Part shown: one piece after another, positions 52,285 through 60,653 of the stretch
Numbering within the stretch: position 1 is the first letter of the stretch
Layout: each line of letters opens with the position of its first letter
Source of the DNA: Methylopila sp. M107
GTDB taxonomy: Bacteria > Pseudomonadota > Alphaproteobacteria > Rhizobiales > Methylopilaceae
Assembly (NCBI RefSeq): GCF_000384475.1
Contig: NZ_ARWB01000001.1
Coordinates: 4,206,123-4,270,122 of the forward strand
DNA length: 64,000 nucleotides
Direction: 5' to 3'
The notes under the pieces: model-generated
What the model was told of the DNA's origin: nothing
The model's input: the letters and a program-made list of their open reading frames with translations, nothing else
Database searches by the model: none
Made by a program: the position numbers and the translations under genes

Positions 52285-53409
52285 TCAGGACGTCGACCCC
52301 TGCACGCCCTCGACGAGGTAGTTCATGCTTTCGAGCTCGATCGCGTCCTCGAGATAGGCCTTGCCGGCGCTCGCGACCTCGGCGCCCTTGTTGTTCTTGA
52401 GCGGGCCCTTGAAGACCGAGAAGCCGCCCTTCTTGATCTCCGCCAGCGTCGCCTCGAACTGCTTGCGGCCTGCGTCGTTCACGCCGGGGCCGAGCGGGCT
52501 CATCTTGACGAAACCGTCCGCTATGCCGCCGCGCGTGAAGTTCGGCAGCGGCTCGCCGGCGAGCAGGTGCTTGACGTACATCGAGTAGACGGTCGCCCAG
52601 TTCCATTCGGCGCCGGTCAGGTACTTCTCCGGCGCGAGCGGGGCCTGGCTCGCATGGTAGCCGCAGACGAAGGCGCCACGGCCGGCGGCGGTCTGCACCA
52701 CCACCTTCGGGCCGTCGACATGGCAGGTGATGACGTCGGCGCCCTGGTCGATGAGCGCATTTGTGGCCTCCGCCTCCTTCACGGCCAGCGACCACTCGCC
52801 GGTGAAGATCACCTGGCAGGTGATGGTCGGGTCGACCGAGCGCGCGCCCAGCACGAACGCGTTGACGTTGAGCAGGACCTGCGGAATGGGCTTCGCCGCC
52901 ACGAAGCCGATCTTCTTCGACTTGGTGGCGTGGCCGGCCGCGATGCCGTTCAGGTACTGGCCGAAGTTGATGTAGCCGAAATAGGAGCCGGCGTTCGTCG
53001 GGTGCTTGGACTTGTCCCAGAGGCCGCCGCAGTGGCGGAACTGGACGTCCGGGAACTTCTTGCACATGGCGAGCATGTGCGGGTCGAAATAGCCGAACGA
53101 GGTCGGGAAGATCAGCGACGCGCCGTCGAGGTTGATCATCGACTCCATGGTCTTCTGGACGTCGACCGATTCCGGCACGTTCTCCTCTTCGACGATCGAG
53201 ACGCCGTCCATAGACTTCAGCGTCTTGGCGGCTTCCGCATGGGCCTGATTGTAGCCGAAATCGTCCTTCGGTCCGACATAGATGAAGCCAATGGTGGCGG
53301 TCGCCGCGCGCGCCTGGCGCGTCGTCAGCGGCAGGCCCGCGACGCCGATCGCGGCGCCGGCGGCGGAGGTCTTGAGCAGGGTGCGGCGGGAGATCAGCAG
53401 ATCGGTCAT
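52285..53409 (-). CDS. BMP-family periplasmic substrate-binding protein (Tat-exported)
   Basis: This 374-residue protein starts with a twin-arginine-like signal (ISRRTLLKTSAAGAAIG, cleavage near ARA-AT) and then the BMP/PnrA-like domain (IGFIYVGPKDDFGYNQAHAEA). Binding proteins of this family hold nucleosides or related rings. The ATG at 53409 is preferred over 53415 because GAGGGG then has 6-base spacing. It is the first gene of the ten-gene operon; TGCATGCA-type sites lie ~100-210 bases upstream. Confidence 0.9.
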   Translation of the reverse strand: MTDLLISRRTLLKTSAAGAAIGVAGLPLTTRQARAATATIGFIYVGPKDDFGYNQAHAEAAKTLKSMDGVSIVEEENVPESVDVQKTMESMINLDGASLIFPTSFGYFDPHMLAMCKKFPDVQFRHCGGLWDKSKHPTNAGSYFGYINFGQYLNGIAAGHATKSKKIGFVAAKPIPQVLLNVNAFVLGARSVDPTITCQVIFTGEWSLAVKEAEATNALIDQGADVITCHVDGPKVVVQTAAGRGAFVCGYHASQAPLAPEKYLTGAEWNWATVYSMYVKHLLAGEPLPNFTRGGIADGFVKMSPLGPGVNDAGRKQFEATLAEIKKGGFSVFKGPLKNNKGAEVASAGKAYLEDAIELESMNYLVEGVQGSTS

Positions 53410-53790
53410 GGTCATCCCCTCGACGCCGGACGGCGGACGTCATCCGTCCCCCGCGGCATGCGCGACGCTGTGGCCGGCTCGGCCCATCCGAAGCCGGCGA
53501 TGTTTCTGGTGGCATGCAATGTCGGGGCCGAGTCTCCGGGCCAAGAACCCCGCCCGTTCAACGCCGAGCCCGGCCCCGACGGACCAAGATTGCATGCAAT
53601 ATGCATTGTTTGCATGCATCAATGATCGCCACGGGCGCCCAAAGTTTAGCGCTGGCGAGAGACCGGGCTTAAGGCGGGTCGGTAAGGGTGAAACCCTTCG
53701 AATCCGAACGTTGGTGCGCGGTCGGGAGGCTGACGCGGTTCGCCACCCGACGCCTTGGGCCAAAAATGTGCGAGCGCGTTGGGCGCCGGA
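53410..53790. other. Promoter region of the ABC/biuret operon
   Basis: No gene is seen in these ~380 bases. The stretch 53589-53620 carries clustered palindromic sites described separately, and a related GCATGC site lies at 53511-53519. The rest is GC-rich and featureless to the eye. Confidence 0.5.
53589..53620. promoter_or_regulatory. Clustered TGCATGCA palindromes, probable GntR-type operator
   Basis: ATTGCATGCAAT (53589-53600) is a perfect 12-base palindrome. TTTGCATGCATC (53609-53620) repeats it 20 bases on, and ATGCATT lies between. The site is 180-211 bases upstream of the binding-protein start, and a TTGCATGCA copy precedes the GntR gene at 55491. Copies 20 bases apart, about two helical turns, suggest cooperative binding. 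Confidence 0.65.
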
Positions 53791-54078
53791 CTATTCGGAG
53801 CGCCAGCTCAGTCCGAGAAGTCCGTAGCGCACGACCTTCGGCTTCGCGGGCGCGGAGCCGGCCTCCGCTCCCGGCGTTCCGGCCGCGGGCGCGGCGCCGC
53901 CTTCGGCCGTCGCCTGCGTTTCAGGCGCCGGCGGCTTCGGCGTCTGGTCGAGCGGCACGCCCTGGGCCGACGCGGCAGCGGCGGAACGGCCGGTGATCGT
54001 GTATCTGGTGATCGGATCGGCGAAGGCGCCGCTGGTCGCGATCACCAGAGCGCCGGCGCTTAACAGAACGAGTTTCAT
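53791..54078 (-). CDS. Small secreted protein of unknown function
   Basis: This 95-residue protein has a clear signal peptide (MKLVLLSAGALVIATSGAFA-DP). The mature part is a Pro/Ala-rich linker followed by a conserved-looking VVRYGLLGLSWRSE end. I do not recognise it. The ATG at 54078 has AGGGG 9 bases upstream and is preferred over 54087. It is on the same strand as the ABC operon but ends upstream of that operon's presumed promoter. Confidence 0.6.
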   Translation of the reverse strand: MKLVLLSAGALVIATSGAFADPITRYTITGRSAAAASAQGVPLDQTPKPPAPETQATAEGGAAPAAGTPGAEAGSAPAKPKVVRYGLLGLSWRSE

Positions 54079-54180
54079 GACGGACATCCCCTAATCGCCG
54101 GCGCCGCCGACATCGCACTTTCACAAGACTGACCGCGCCCTCGCGGAGCCGCAAGGACGCAAACGCCGCGCCCCGCCTTA

Positions 54181-54329
54181 ACCTCTCCCCGCCGGGGAGA
54201 GGTCGGCGCGAAAGCGCCGGGTGAGGGGGCATCGCGCTTTCCGAATGGCCCTGATCCCCCTCACCCGCTCGGCTTCGCCTCGCGACCCCGGATCAAGTCC
54301 GGGGCAGGCTCTCTCCCGCCGGGAGAGGT
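54181..54329. repeat. Composite dispersed repeat (both repeat types nested)
   Basis: ACCTCTCCCCGCCGGGGAGAG at the left pairs with CTCTCCCGCCGGGAGAGGT at the right. Inside lies CCCCGGATCAAGTCCGGGG, the core of the other repeat type. It fills most of the 303-base gap between the formamidase and small secreted protein genes; I see nothing else in that gap. Confidence 0.75.
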
Positions 54330-54381
54330 GAAGATTTGCGCTCTCGTCTCAAGCGATCGCCCCTGCACGCCGCGCGCCGAG

Positions 54382-55398
54382 CTATTCCGCGGCGTTCTTG
54401 AAGCGCTCGCCAAACGCCCGCGTCGGGGCGGGGAAGCCGCAGGACGTTCCGTCCGTCACCTTGACCTCGTCCTCCCATGGCAGCCGGTAGGTCCCGGCGA
54501 CGAGGTCCTGCATGAAGGTGTAGGGGCAATCCTGAGCGCCGCCCTTCACCGCTGTGTAGGCGCGGTGGCCGAGTTGGTAGATGTTGTTCTCGACGCCCCA
54601 GCCGACGCGCGCCTCGCGCACGAGGTCGGGCCGGACCTCCGCCGTGATGATCTCGTCGGCGCGCCCCGTCGTCCCGTGCGCGATCACCGAGCCGTCGAAG
54701 TTCACGATCATGCCTTCGCCCATCGAGTCGAAGGAGCCGTCAGTGCCGCACATGCAGACATTCGCCGTCACCATCAGGTTCTGGAACGCGTTCGCCTGAT
54801 TGGTGAAGCGCCAGCTTTCCCGGATGGGCGCCGTGTAGCCGGCTGTCCGGATCATGATTTCGGCGCCCTTGTAGGCGCATTCCCGCGCCATTTCGGGGAA
54901 CATGCCGTCGTGGCAGATGATCAGCGCGATCTTTGCGCCGTTCGGGCCCTCTATGACGGGAACGCCGAAATCGCCGGGCTCCCACGGCTCGACCGGGACC
55001 CAAGGGTGCATCTTTCGGTAATTCAGCCGGATCTCGCCCTGGTCGTCGATGATCAGCCCGGCGTTGTACGGCATGCCGCCGGGGTTCAGCTCCATGATCG
55101 AGAAGCAGCCCCAGATCCGGTTGTCGACGCAGGCCTTCCTGAAAGCCGCGACCTCGGGTCCGTCGACCCGGCACATGATCTCGGGGTTGATGTCCATCGA
55201 CAGGCCGTGAAGGGCGTATTCGGGGAAAACGACGAGGTCCATCGTCCCGAGATTGCGACGCGCCTTGGCGACCATGTCGACGATCTTCTGCGTCTGCGCC
55301 TTGAGGTCGGCCGGCGTCACGACGTTCGGCAGCTGCAGCTGGACGAGGCCGATGACGACGCCGTGCTCCGACTTGTTCAGTCCTCCGAGACCGTTCAT
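54382..55398 (-). CDS. amiF: Formamidase
   Basis: This 338-residue nitrilase-fold enzyme hydrolyses formamide to formate and ammonia. Family-specific stretches include MNGLGGLNKS, HPWVPVEPWEPGD and CHDGMFPEMARECAYKGAE. The triad reads Glu60 (VVFPEYALHG), Lys129 (NYRKMHP) and Cys162 (IICHDG). The start at 55398 has AGGAGG 8 bases upstream. It is transcribed divergently from the GntR gene, with TGCATGCA sites between them. It adds another simple amide to the ammonia-releasing activities of the island. Confidence 0.93.
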   Translation of the reverse strand: MNGLGGLNKSEHGVVIGLVQLQLPNVVTPADLKAQTQKIVDMVAKARRNLGTMDLVVFPEYALHGLSMDINPEIMCRVDGPEVAAFRKACVDNRIWGCFSIMELNPGGMPYNAGLIIDDQGEIRLNYRKMHPWVPVEPWEPGDFGVPVIEGPNGAKIALIICHDGMFPEMARECAYKGAEIMIRTAGYTAPIRESWRFTNQANAFQNLMVTANVCMCGTDGSFDSMGEGMIVNFDGSVIAHGTTGRADEIITAEVRPDLVREARVGWGVENNIYQLGHRAYTAVKGGAQDCPYTFMQDLVAGTYRLPWEDEVKVTDGTSCGFPAPTRAFGERFKNAAE

Positions 55399-55490
55399 GG
55401 CGATCGCCTCCTGATGGCTCCGGCCGCTTGTCGGCGGTCCTGTCTGCTCGTCAATCCGCACGCGAACGCCGTGCCAGTTCGGCTCCCGCC

Positions 55491-55516
55491 TTGCATGCAG
55501 AATGTGAATCTTGCAT
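55491..55516. promoter_or_regulatory. TTGCATGCA site between amiF and the GntR gene
   Basis: CTTGCATGCAG (core 55491-55499) is followed 20 bases on by TTGCATT (55511-55517). Sequence and spacing match the cluster upstream of the ABC/biuret operon. The position between divergent promoters fits autoregulation plus control of formamidase. Confidence 0.6.
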
Positions 55517-55566
55517 TCCCGATGGGACTTTCAACGCGCAGCCGGCCGACCCTTCCGGGAAACCCC

Positions 55567-56241
55567 ATGCTCGACACCGAAACCCGAACGCGAACCGACC
55601 AGCTCGTCCGCGACCTCTCGGACGCGATCCTCGCGGGCGAGTTCAGCGCCGGCGACCGGCTCGACGAGCATTCGCTCGCGGACCGGTTTGGCGTGTCCCG
55701 CACGCCGGTGCGCGAAGCGCTGCGGCAGCTCGCGACGTCAGGGCTCGTCGACGTGCGGCCGCGCCGCGGGGCAGTGGTCGCGAGCCTCACCGCCGACCGG
55801 TTGGCTGAACTTTTCGGCGCTATGGCGGAGCTGGAAGCCACCTGCTCGCGCCTGTCGGCGATCAGCATGTCGCCGGTCGAGCGGCGCGGCCTGGAGGCCC
55901 ATCACGAGGCGATGGCGCCGCTGGTCGCGGCGAACGATCCGGAAGGCTTCGCGGCCGCGAACCTCACCTTCCACACCATGATCTACGCCGGCGCGCACAA
56001 TGCGCCGCTCGCCGAACTTGCGGCGGGCCTGCGCCAGCGGCTGTTGCCCTATCGGCGCGCCCAGTTCCACACGCCCGGCCGCCTGCCGCGCAGCCACGCC
56101 GAGCACGGCGCGGTGGTGGAGGCGATCGCGGCGGCGGACGCCGCGAAGGCGCACGCCGCGATGCTGCGCCATGTCAGCCTGGTCGAGGATTCGTTCGAAC
56201 GCCTCGCGGCGATGACGGCCCGGAAACGCGAAGCCGGCTGA
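55567..56241 (+). CDS. GntR-family (FCD) transcriptional regulator
   Basis: This 224-residue regulator has a winged helix-turn-helix (HSLADRFGVSRTPVREALRQL, residues ~36-56) and an FCD all-helical effector domain whose His residues (LTFHTMIYAGAHN, SHAEHGAVVEAI, LRHVSLVED) likely bind a metal and a carboxylate or ureide ligand. It is divergent from formamidase and ends 9 bases before the convergent molybdenum hydroxylase gene. Shared TGCATGCA sites suggest that it controls both amiF and the ABC/biuret operon. Confidence 0.92.
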   Translation: MLDTETRTRTDQLVRDLSDAILAGEFSAGDRLDEHSLADRFGVSRTPVREALRQLATSGLVDVRPRRGAVVASLTADRLAELFGAMAELEATCSRLSAISMSPVERRGLEAHHEAMAPLVAANDPEGFAAANLTFHTMIYAGAHNAPLAELAAGLRQRLLPYRRAQFHTPGRLPRSHAEHGAVVEAIAAADAAKAHAAMLRHVSLVEDSFERLAAMTARKREAG

Positions 56242-56249
56242 AGGACGAG

Positions 56250-58946
56250 TCACTCCGGCAAGCGGTCGAAGATCCGGTCGGCGGCCAGCGGCAGCGCGGC
56301 GAAGCGTTCGCCAGTCGCGTCGCGGACGGCGTTGGCGAGCGCGGCGGCGACCGGGTTGAACGGGCTCTCGCTCATCGACTTGGCCCCGAGCGGGCCGATC
56401 GCGTCGCGGGTCTCGGCGAACAGCACTTCGGTGCGGGGCGCGTCGGCGAAGGCGGGGATGTGGTAGTTGCGGAAGGTGCGCGTGGTGACCTCGCCGCCCG
56501 CGCCGATGTCGACATGTTCGTAGAGCGCGGCGCCGATCGCCTGCGCGACGCCGCCCTCCACCTGCCCCCGGCACTGCATCGGGTTGATCACCGTGCCGGC
56601 GTCGGCCGCATGGACGCTGCGCAGGATGCGGAGCGCGCCGGTCCTGGCGTTCACAGCGACCCGGAACGCCTGAACGTTGAACGCGACCGAGCGCGGGCTG
56701 CCGTCGTCATGGCCCCGGCCCGACAGCGGTCCGGCCTCGGCCGCGATCTCCTGCAAAGTCCGCTTCGCATTGCCCGACACCACGCCGTCCTCGGCGAGTT
56801 CGCAGGTCTCGACCGGCACGCCGAGCAGGCCGGCCGCCGCGTCGAGGATCGTGGCTTTGAGCGCAAGCGACGCCTTGTAGACCGCCTTGCCGGCCACGAC
56901 CGTGCCGGTCGAGCCGAACGCGCCGGTGTCGTAGCCGGACCTGTCGGTGTCGGACTGGACGATCGAAATCCGGTCCGGCTTCGCATTCAGCGCAGCAGCC
57001 GCGAGCTGGCTGTGCACCGTCGTCGAGCCGTTGCCGAACTCCGCCGTGCCGACAGCGAGCTCGTAAAGCCCCGCCGCCGTCAGCCGCGCCTCGGCGTTGG
57101 CGTAATGGCCGCGCGGGGGAATCGTGTCGAGCATGCCGGCCGCCATGCCCTCGCCGATCAGCCAGTCGCCGGACAGGCCCGTCGGCGCGTCGCGGTCGGT
57201 CGCCATCGCGGCTTCCGCCATGTCGAGGCACTGGTCGAGGCCATAGGAGCCGTATTCGACGTCGTGCGGGTGGTCGTCGAACGCCACCATCGCGTCGCCG
57301 GGGCGGATCGCGTTGATGCGGCGCATCTCGAACGGGCTGATCCCGAGCTTGCGCGCCAGCTCGTCCATAGCGGACTCGATCGCGAAGTTGGTCTGGCTGA
57401 GGCCGTAGCCGCGGAAAGCGCCGGCCGGCACGACATTGGCGTAGACCGCGTGGCCGTCGATCCGCTTGTTCGGGCAGCGATAGAAGGCGACGCTCTCGTT
57501 GCAGCCGTGGAAAAAGACGCCGACGCCGTGATTGCCATAGGCGCCGGTGTTCGACAGCACCTCCATCTCGATCGCCGTGATCCGCCCGTCCGCCTTGGCG
57601 CCGAGCTTCGCGCGCACCCGCATCGGATGGCGGGTCGTCGCCCCGATGAACTGTTCTTCGCGCGTGAACTCCAGCTTGACCGGCCGCCCGAGCTTCAGCG
57701 CCGCGAGCGACACGACGTCCTCGGTCAGCATCTCCTGCTTGCCGCCGAACCCGCCGCCGACGCGCGCGCAGACGACGCGGACCTTTTCCACCGGCAGCCC
57801 GAGCACGAAGGCGAGGCGGCGGCGCGCGAGGAACGGCACCTGGCTGCTGGTGCGCACGTTGAGCCGGCAGTCCTCGCCGATCCAGGCGAGCGAGCCGTGG
57901 GTTTCGAGATGGGCGTGCTGGATGCGGTGGGTCTCGAAGGTCTCCTCGTAGATCTCATCGGCCTCGGCGAAGCCGGCGTCCGCGTCGCCGATGCGGCCGT
58001 GGACTTCCGCAAGGACGTTGCTCTTCGGCGCGCCTGAGCCCGAGGCCCCCGGCCGGTCGTGGACCAGCGGCGCGTCCGGCGCCATCGCGTCTGTCGCGTC
58101 GAACACCGCCGGCAGAAGCTCGTAAGCGACCTTCAGCCGCCGGCAGCCTTCCTCCGCTGCGGCTTCGGAGTCCGCGACCACGGCCGCGATCCGCTGGCCG
58201 ATGAAGCGCGCGACGTCGTCGAGCACGCGCGTGTCGGGCGGATCGTCGGCGTCGAGCTCGTGGAGGCCGGTCGAGGTGAGCGTGAGGGGCGCGTCCTCGT
58301 GGGTGAGAACGAGTCTCACGCCCGGAACCGCCATGGCGTCCGCGCTGTCGATCGACAGGATGCGGGCATGGGCGTGGGGGGAGCGCAGCAGCTTCATGTG
58401 CAGCATGCCGGGCATTGCGAGGTCGAACGTGTAGGGCTCCGATCCCGTCACGACGCGCCGGCCCGCGGGGGCGGCGACGTTGCGGCCGGGCGCGGTTCCG
58501 GGCTCCGGCGCCTCGGTGTGCGTCACGCCGCGAACCGCGTCCTCGATCGCGCGATAGCCGGTGCAGCGGCAGAGGTTTCCTTTCAGCGCGCCGGGAAGGT
58601 CGTCGAGCTGCCCTTCGGTCAGGCAGGAGACGGTCATCACCGCGCCGGCCGTGCAGAAGCCGCACTGAAACCCTTGCGCGTCCACGAATCGTTGCTGTAC
58701 CGGCGACAGCGCGCCGTCGGTCGCAAGGCCCTCGATCGTGGTGACGACGCGGCCCTCAGCGCGGAACGCCGGGAAGATGCAGGAGTGCACCGGCCGGCCA
58801 TCGACATGCACGGTGCAGGCGCCGCAGTCGCCGGCGTCGCAGCCCTTTTTGACGCCGAACCAACCGAGCTCGCGCAGGTGGGTGCGCAGGCATTGTCCGG
58901 GGCGGGGGCGGGCGTCGAATACCTGTCCGTTGACCTGCATGCTCAC
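56250..58946 (-). CDS. Molybdenum hydroxylase, fused [2Fe-2S] and Mo-cofactor subunit (XdhD-like)
   Basis: This ~898-residue protein fuses two subunits that are often separate. Residues 1-~160 form the [2Fe-2S] domain with Cys36, 41, 44 and 56 and a second cluster (QCGFC...NLCRCTGY). Residues ~185-898 form the molybdopterin domain of the xanthine dehydrogenase family, with VGGGFGGKQE, AFRGYGLSQ and a candidate catalytic Glu860 in SMSESPFNP. The GTG at 58946 overlaps the FAD gene stop (GTGA) and has AGGA upstream; an ATG at 58940 is the alternative. The Fe-S/Mo fusion with a separate FAD subunit recalls E. coli XdhD/YgfM. A purine substrate is inferred from the neighbouring urate genes. Confidence 0.88.
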   Translation of the reverse strand: MSMQVNGQVFDARPRPGQCLRTHLRELGWFGVKKGCDAGDCGACTVHVDGRPVHSCIFPAFRAEGRVVTTIEGLATDGALSPVQQRFVDAQGFQCGFCTAGAVMTVSCLTEGQLDDLPGALKGNLCRCTGYRAIEDAVRGVTHTEAPEPGTAPGRNVAAPAGRRVVTGSEPYTFDLAMPGMLHMKLLRSPHAHARILSIDSADAMAVPGVRLVLTHEDAPLTLTSTGLHELDADDPPDTRVLDDVARFIGQRIAAVVADSEAAAEEGCRRLKVAYELLPAVFDATDAMAPDAPLVHDRPGASGSGAPKSNVLAEVHGRIGDADAGFAEADEIYEETFETHRIQHAHLETHGSLAWIGEDCRLNVRTSSQVPFLARRRLAFVLGLPVEKVRVVCARVGGGFGGKQEMLTEDVVSLAALKLGRPVKLEFTREEQFIGATTRHPMRVRAKLGAKADGRITAIEMEVLSNTGAYGNHGVGVFFHGCNESVAFYRCPNKRIDGHAVYANVVPAGAFRGYGLSQTNFAIESAMDELARKLGISPFEMRRINAIRPGDAMVAFDDHPHDVEYGSYGLDQCLDMAEAAMATDRDAPTGLSGDWLIGEGMAAGMLDTIPPRGHYANAEARLTAAGLYELAVGTAEFGNGSTTVHSQLAAAALNAKPDRISIVQSDTDRSGYDTGAFGSTGTVVAGKAVYKASLALKATILDAAAGLLGVPVETCELAEDGVVSGNAKRTLQEIAAEAGPLSGRGHDDGSPRSVAFNVQAFRVAVNARTGALRILRSVHAADAGTVINPMQCRGQVEGGVAQAIGAALYEHVDIGAGGEVTTRTFRNYHIPAFADAPRTEVLFAETRDAIGPLGAKSMSESPFNPVAAALANAVRDATGERFAALPLAADRIFDRLPE

Positions 58947-59758
58947 GCGACGAGTTCCTGGCGTATCTCTTCCGCGAGGTGGAACGTCAGATGCCTGCGC
59001 CATGCCGGCAGGCCGTGGATGTCGTCGTGATAGAGGTCTGCGGGGATCGCCTGCCCGATCGCATCGGTCAGCGCTTCGGCGGACGGCGCGGCGTCGAACG
59101 CCAGCCGGACCGGCCGCTTGGTCGACGCCGTGATGGTGAGGACGAAACGCCCGTCGTCATACGCGAGCCCGACCAGCAGCGCGGCGGAGCGTCCGCGCGG
59201 CGTCAGCGAGACCTGCCGGAAGGCGGAGCGCGCCAGAAACGACGAGACCGGCAGTTCGATCGCGCGCAGCAGCTCGCCGCGCGCGAGCGCCGTCCGCCGG
59301 TCGCCGACGACAAACTCGACGGCCCGCACGCGCCGTTCCGCGCCCTCGAGCGTCCAGATCACGCAGGTTCCGTCGAGACTGGCCGCGAGCGACGTCATCG
59401 GTCCGGCCGGCAGCGCGAGGCACATGTTGCCGCCGACGGTCGCCATGTTCCAGATCTTGAACGAGCCCAGCAGCGCGTCGCAGCATTGCCGGATCAAGCC
59501 GCTCGCGGCCCAGCCGGCCGGCGGCTCGAAATCATGCAATTCGCGGATCTTGCAGGTCGCGGCGACGACGAGCGCGTCTTCGGTCAGCTCCAGCGGCGTC
59601 CAGCCGAACCCGTCGAGGTCGACGAGCCGTCGGAGCGCCGGTTGCGGCTCGGAATAGATCCACGTGCCGCCGCCGAGCCAGGCGTCGCCGTCGCGCCAGT
59701 CCGTCTTCGCGTGGCCCTCCGGCCGCGTCACGATCTCGGTGATCGTGTTGATGTCCAA
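58943..59758 (-). CDS. FAD-binding subunit of the molybdenum hydroxylase (YgfM-like)
   Basis: This 271-residue protein has the FAD_binding_5 and CO_deh_flav_C domains of molybdopterin dehydrogenases. FAD-binding loops are WLGGGTW (~residue 30) and TVGGNMCLALPAGPM (~105). The start is TTG 59758, supported by GGGGGAG 9 bases upstream. The stop overlaps the next subunit's start by four bases, so the two are coupled and form one complex. No XdhC-type maturation gene is visible. Confidence 0.88.
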   Translation of the reverse strand: MDINTITEIVTRPEGHAKTDWRDGDAWLGGGTWIYSEPQPALRRLVDLDGFGWTPLELTEDALVVAATCKIRELHDFEPPAGWAASGLIRQCCDALLGSFKIWNMATVGGNMCLALPAGPMTSLAASLDGTCVIWTLEGAERRVRAVEFVVGDRRTALARGELLRAIELPVSSFLARSAFRQVSLTPRGRSAALLVGLAYDDGRFVLTITASTKRPVRLAFDAAPSAEALTDAIGQAIPADLYHDDIHGLPAWRRHLTFHLAEEIRQELVA

Positions 59759-59841
59759 GCGCTTGCGCTCCCCCGAGCTTTTTCAGAACCAGACCAAATG
59801 AGCGGCAAGCACCGTGCCACCGGGTCAACTGTCGCGACGCG

Positions 59842-60363
59842 TCATCCGTTGGCCAACGCCCCGATCCGGATCCGCGCGATCCTGTGCACCTGGTCGAGCG
59901 CCGTGCGGAACTCCGCCTCGACCGAATTCAACGCCCGCGCCTCGAAAGCGTCGAGGATGTCGCGTCGGCTCAAACCTGTGACGGCGATGATGAAGGGGAA
60001 GCCGAAGCGGGCGTTGTAGGTCTCGTTCAGCGCCTGGAAGCGCGCAAACTCCTCCGGCGAACACTGATCGAGCCGCGCCGACGCCTGCTCGCGCTGGGAA
60101 TCCGCGGTGAGCTGCTCGCCGGTCTTGAGCTTGCCGACGAGCTCCGGGTGCAGTCGAAGCAGCTCGAGCTGCCGCTCCGCGCCGGCCGCCTCGACCGCTG
60201 CGGCCATCCGCGCGGCGAGCGCGTCCGGATTGTCGTCAGTCTGAGTGAGCCCTTGCGCCGCCGCCGCTTCGGCCACCCACGGCGAATGCTCGTAAACGCC
60301 GCCATAGGCGGCGACGAAGGCTTCGGCGGACATTCGTGCGGGAGTTTTTGGGGGTAACGCCAT
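59842..60363 (-). CDS. uraD: 2-oxo-4-hydroxy-4-carboxy-5-ureidoimidazoline (OHCU) decarboxylase
   Basis: This 173-residue enzyme converts OHCU to S-allantoin, the last step of urate oxidation. The catalytic His72 is in LLRLHPELVGK, and FGFPFIIAVTG is the conserved ligand-binding stretch. The ATG at 60363 starts at MALPPKTPARM. It lies divergent from hydroxyisourate hydrolase, with which it works in sequence. It ends 83 bases before the molybdenum hydroxylase FAD gene on the same strand. Confidence 0.94.
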   Translation of the reverse strand: MALPPKTPARMSAEAFVAAYGGVYEHSPWVAEAAAAQGLTQTDDNPDALAARMAAAVEAAGAERQLELLRLHPELVGKLKTGEQLTADSQREQASARLDQCSPEEFARFQALNETYNARFGFPFIIAVTGLSRRDILDAFEARALNSVEAEFRTALDQVHRIARIRIGALANG

Positions 60364-60653
60364 CTGGCCGCCCAATCGGTTGAACGCTTCCGTTTTAACG
60401 AGCCGCGGGGCGGAGGCGCCAGCCGGCGCGGCGCCGAATTGCACGGCGCCCTTGAAGGTTGACTGCTAAACTTTTGCCCCTGCGCACGGATTGCGCAGTT
60501 TCCGGCTTTGGTGGCAGCCTGAAGACGTCGGGGCGAGGGTTGGCTCCGCCCGTTTCGGCGCACATCAGAGACACGCGTGTACAGTCCCTCTCCGCACCGC
60601 CGACCCGTTCCGCCGACAGCCCGGCGCTCTTCGCCGCTTCCGGCGCGCTGAGC
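60364..60653. other. Divergent promoter region of uraD and uraH
   Basis: These 290 bases separate the two urate genes. An open frame continuous with uraH extends upstream, but nothing in it resembles the family. I see no clear operator or repeat. Confidence 0.45.

Noticed and set aside
47578-53409. Calling the BMP-type transporter a simple-sugar importer
   Set aside because: The ATPase resembles sugar-importer ATPases, but the binding protein is BMP-type and the operon contains ureide hydrolases, so a nucleobase or ureide cargo is more likely.
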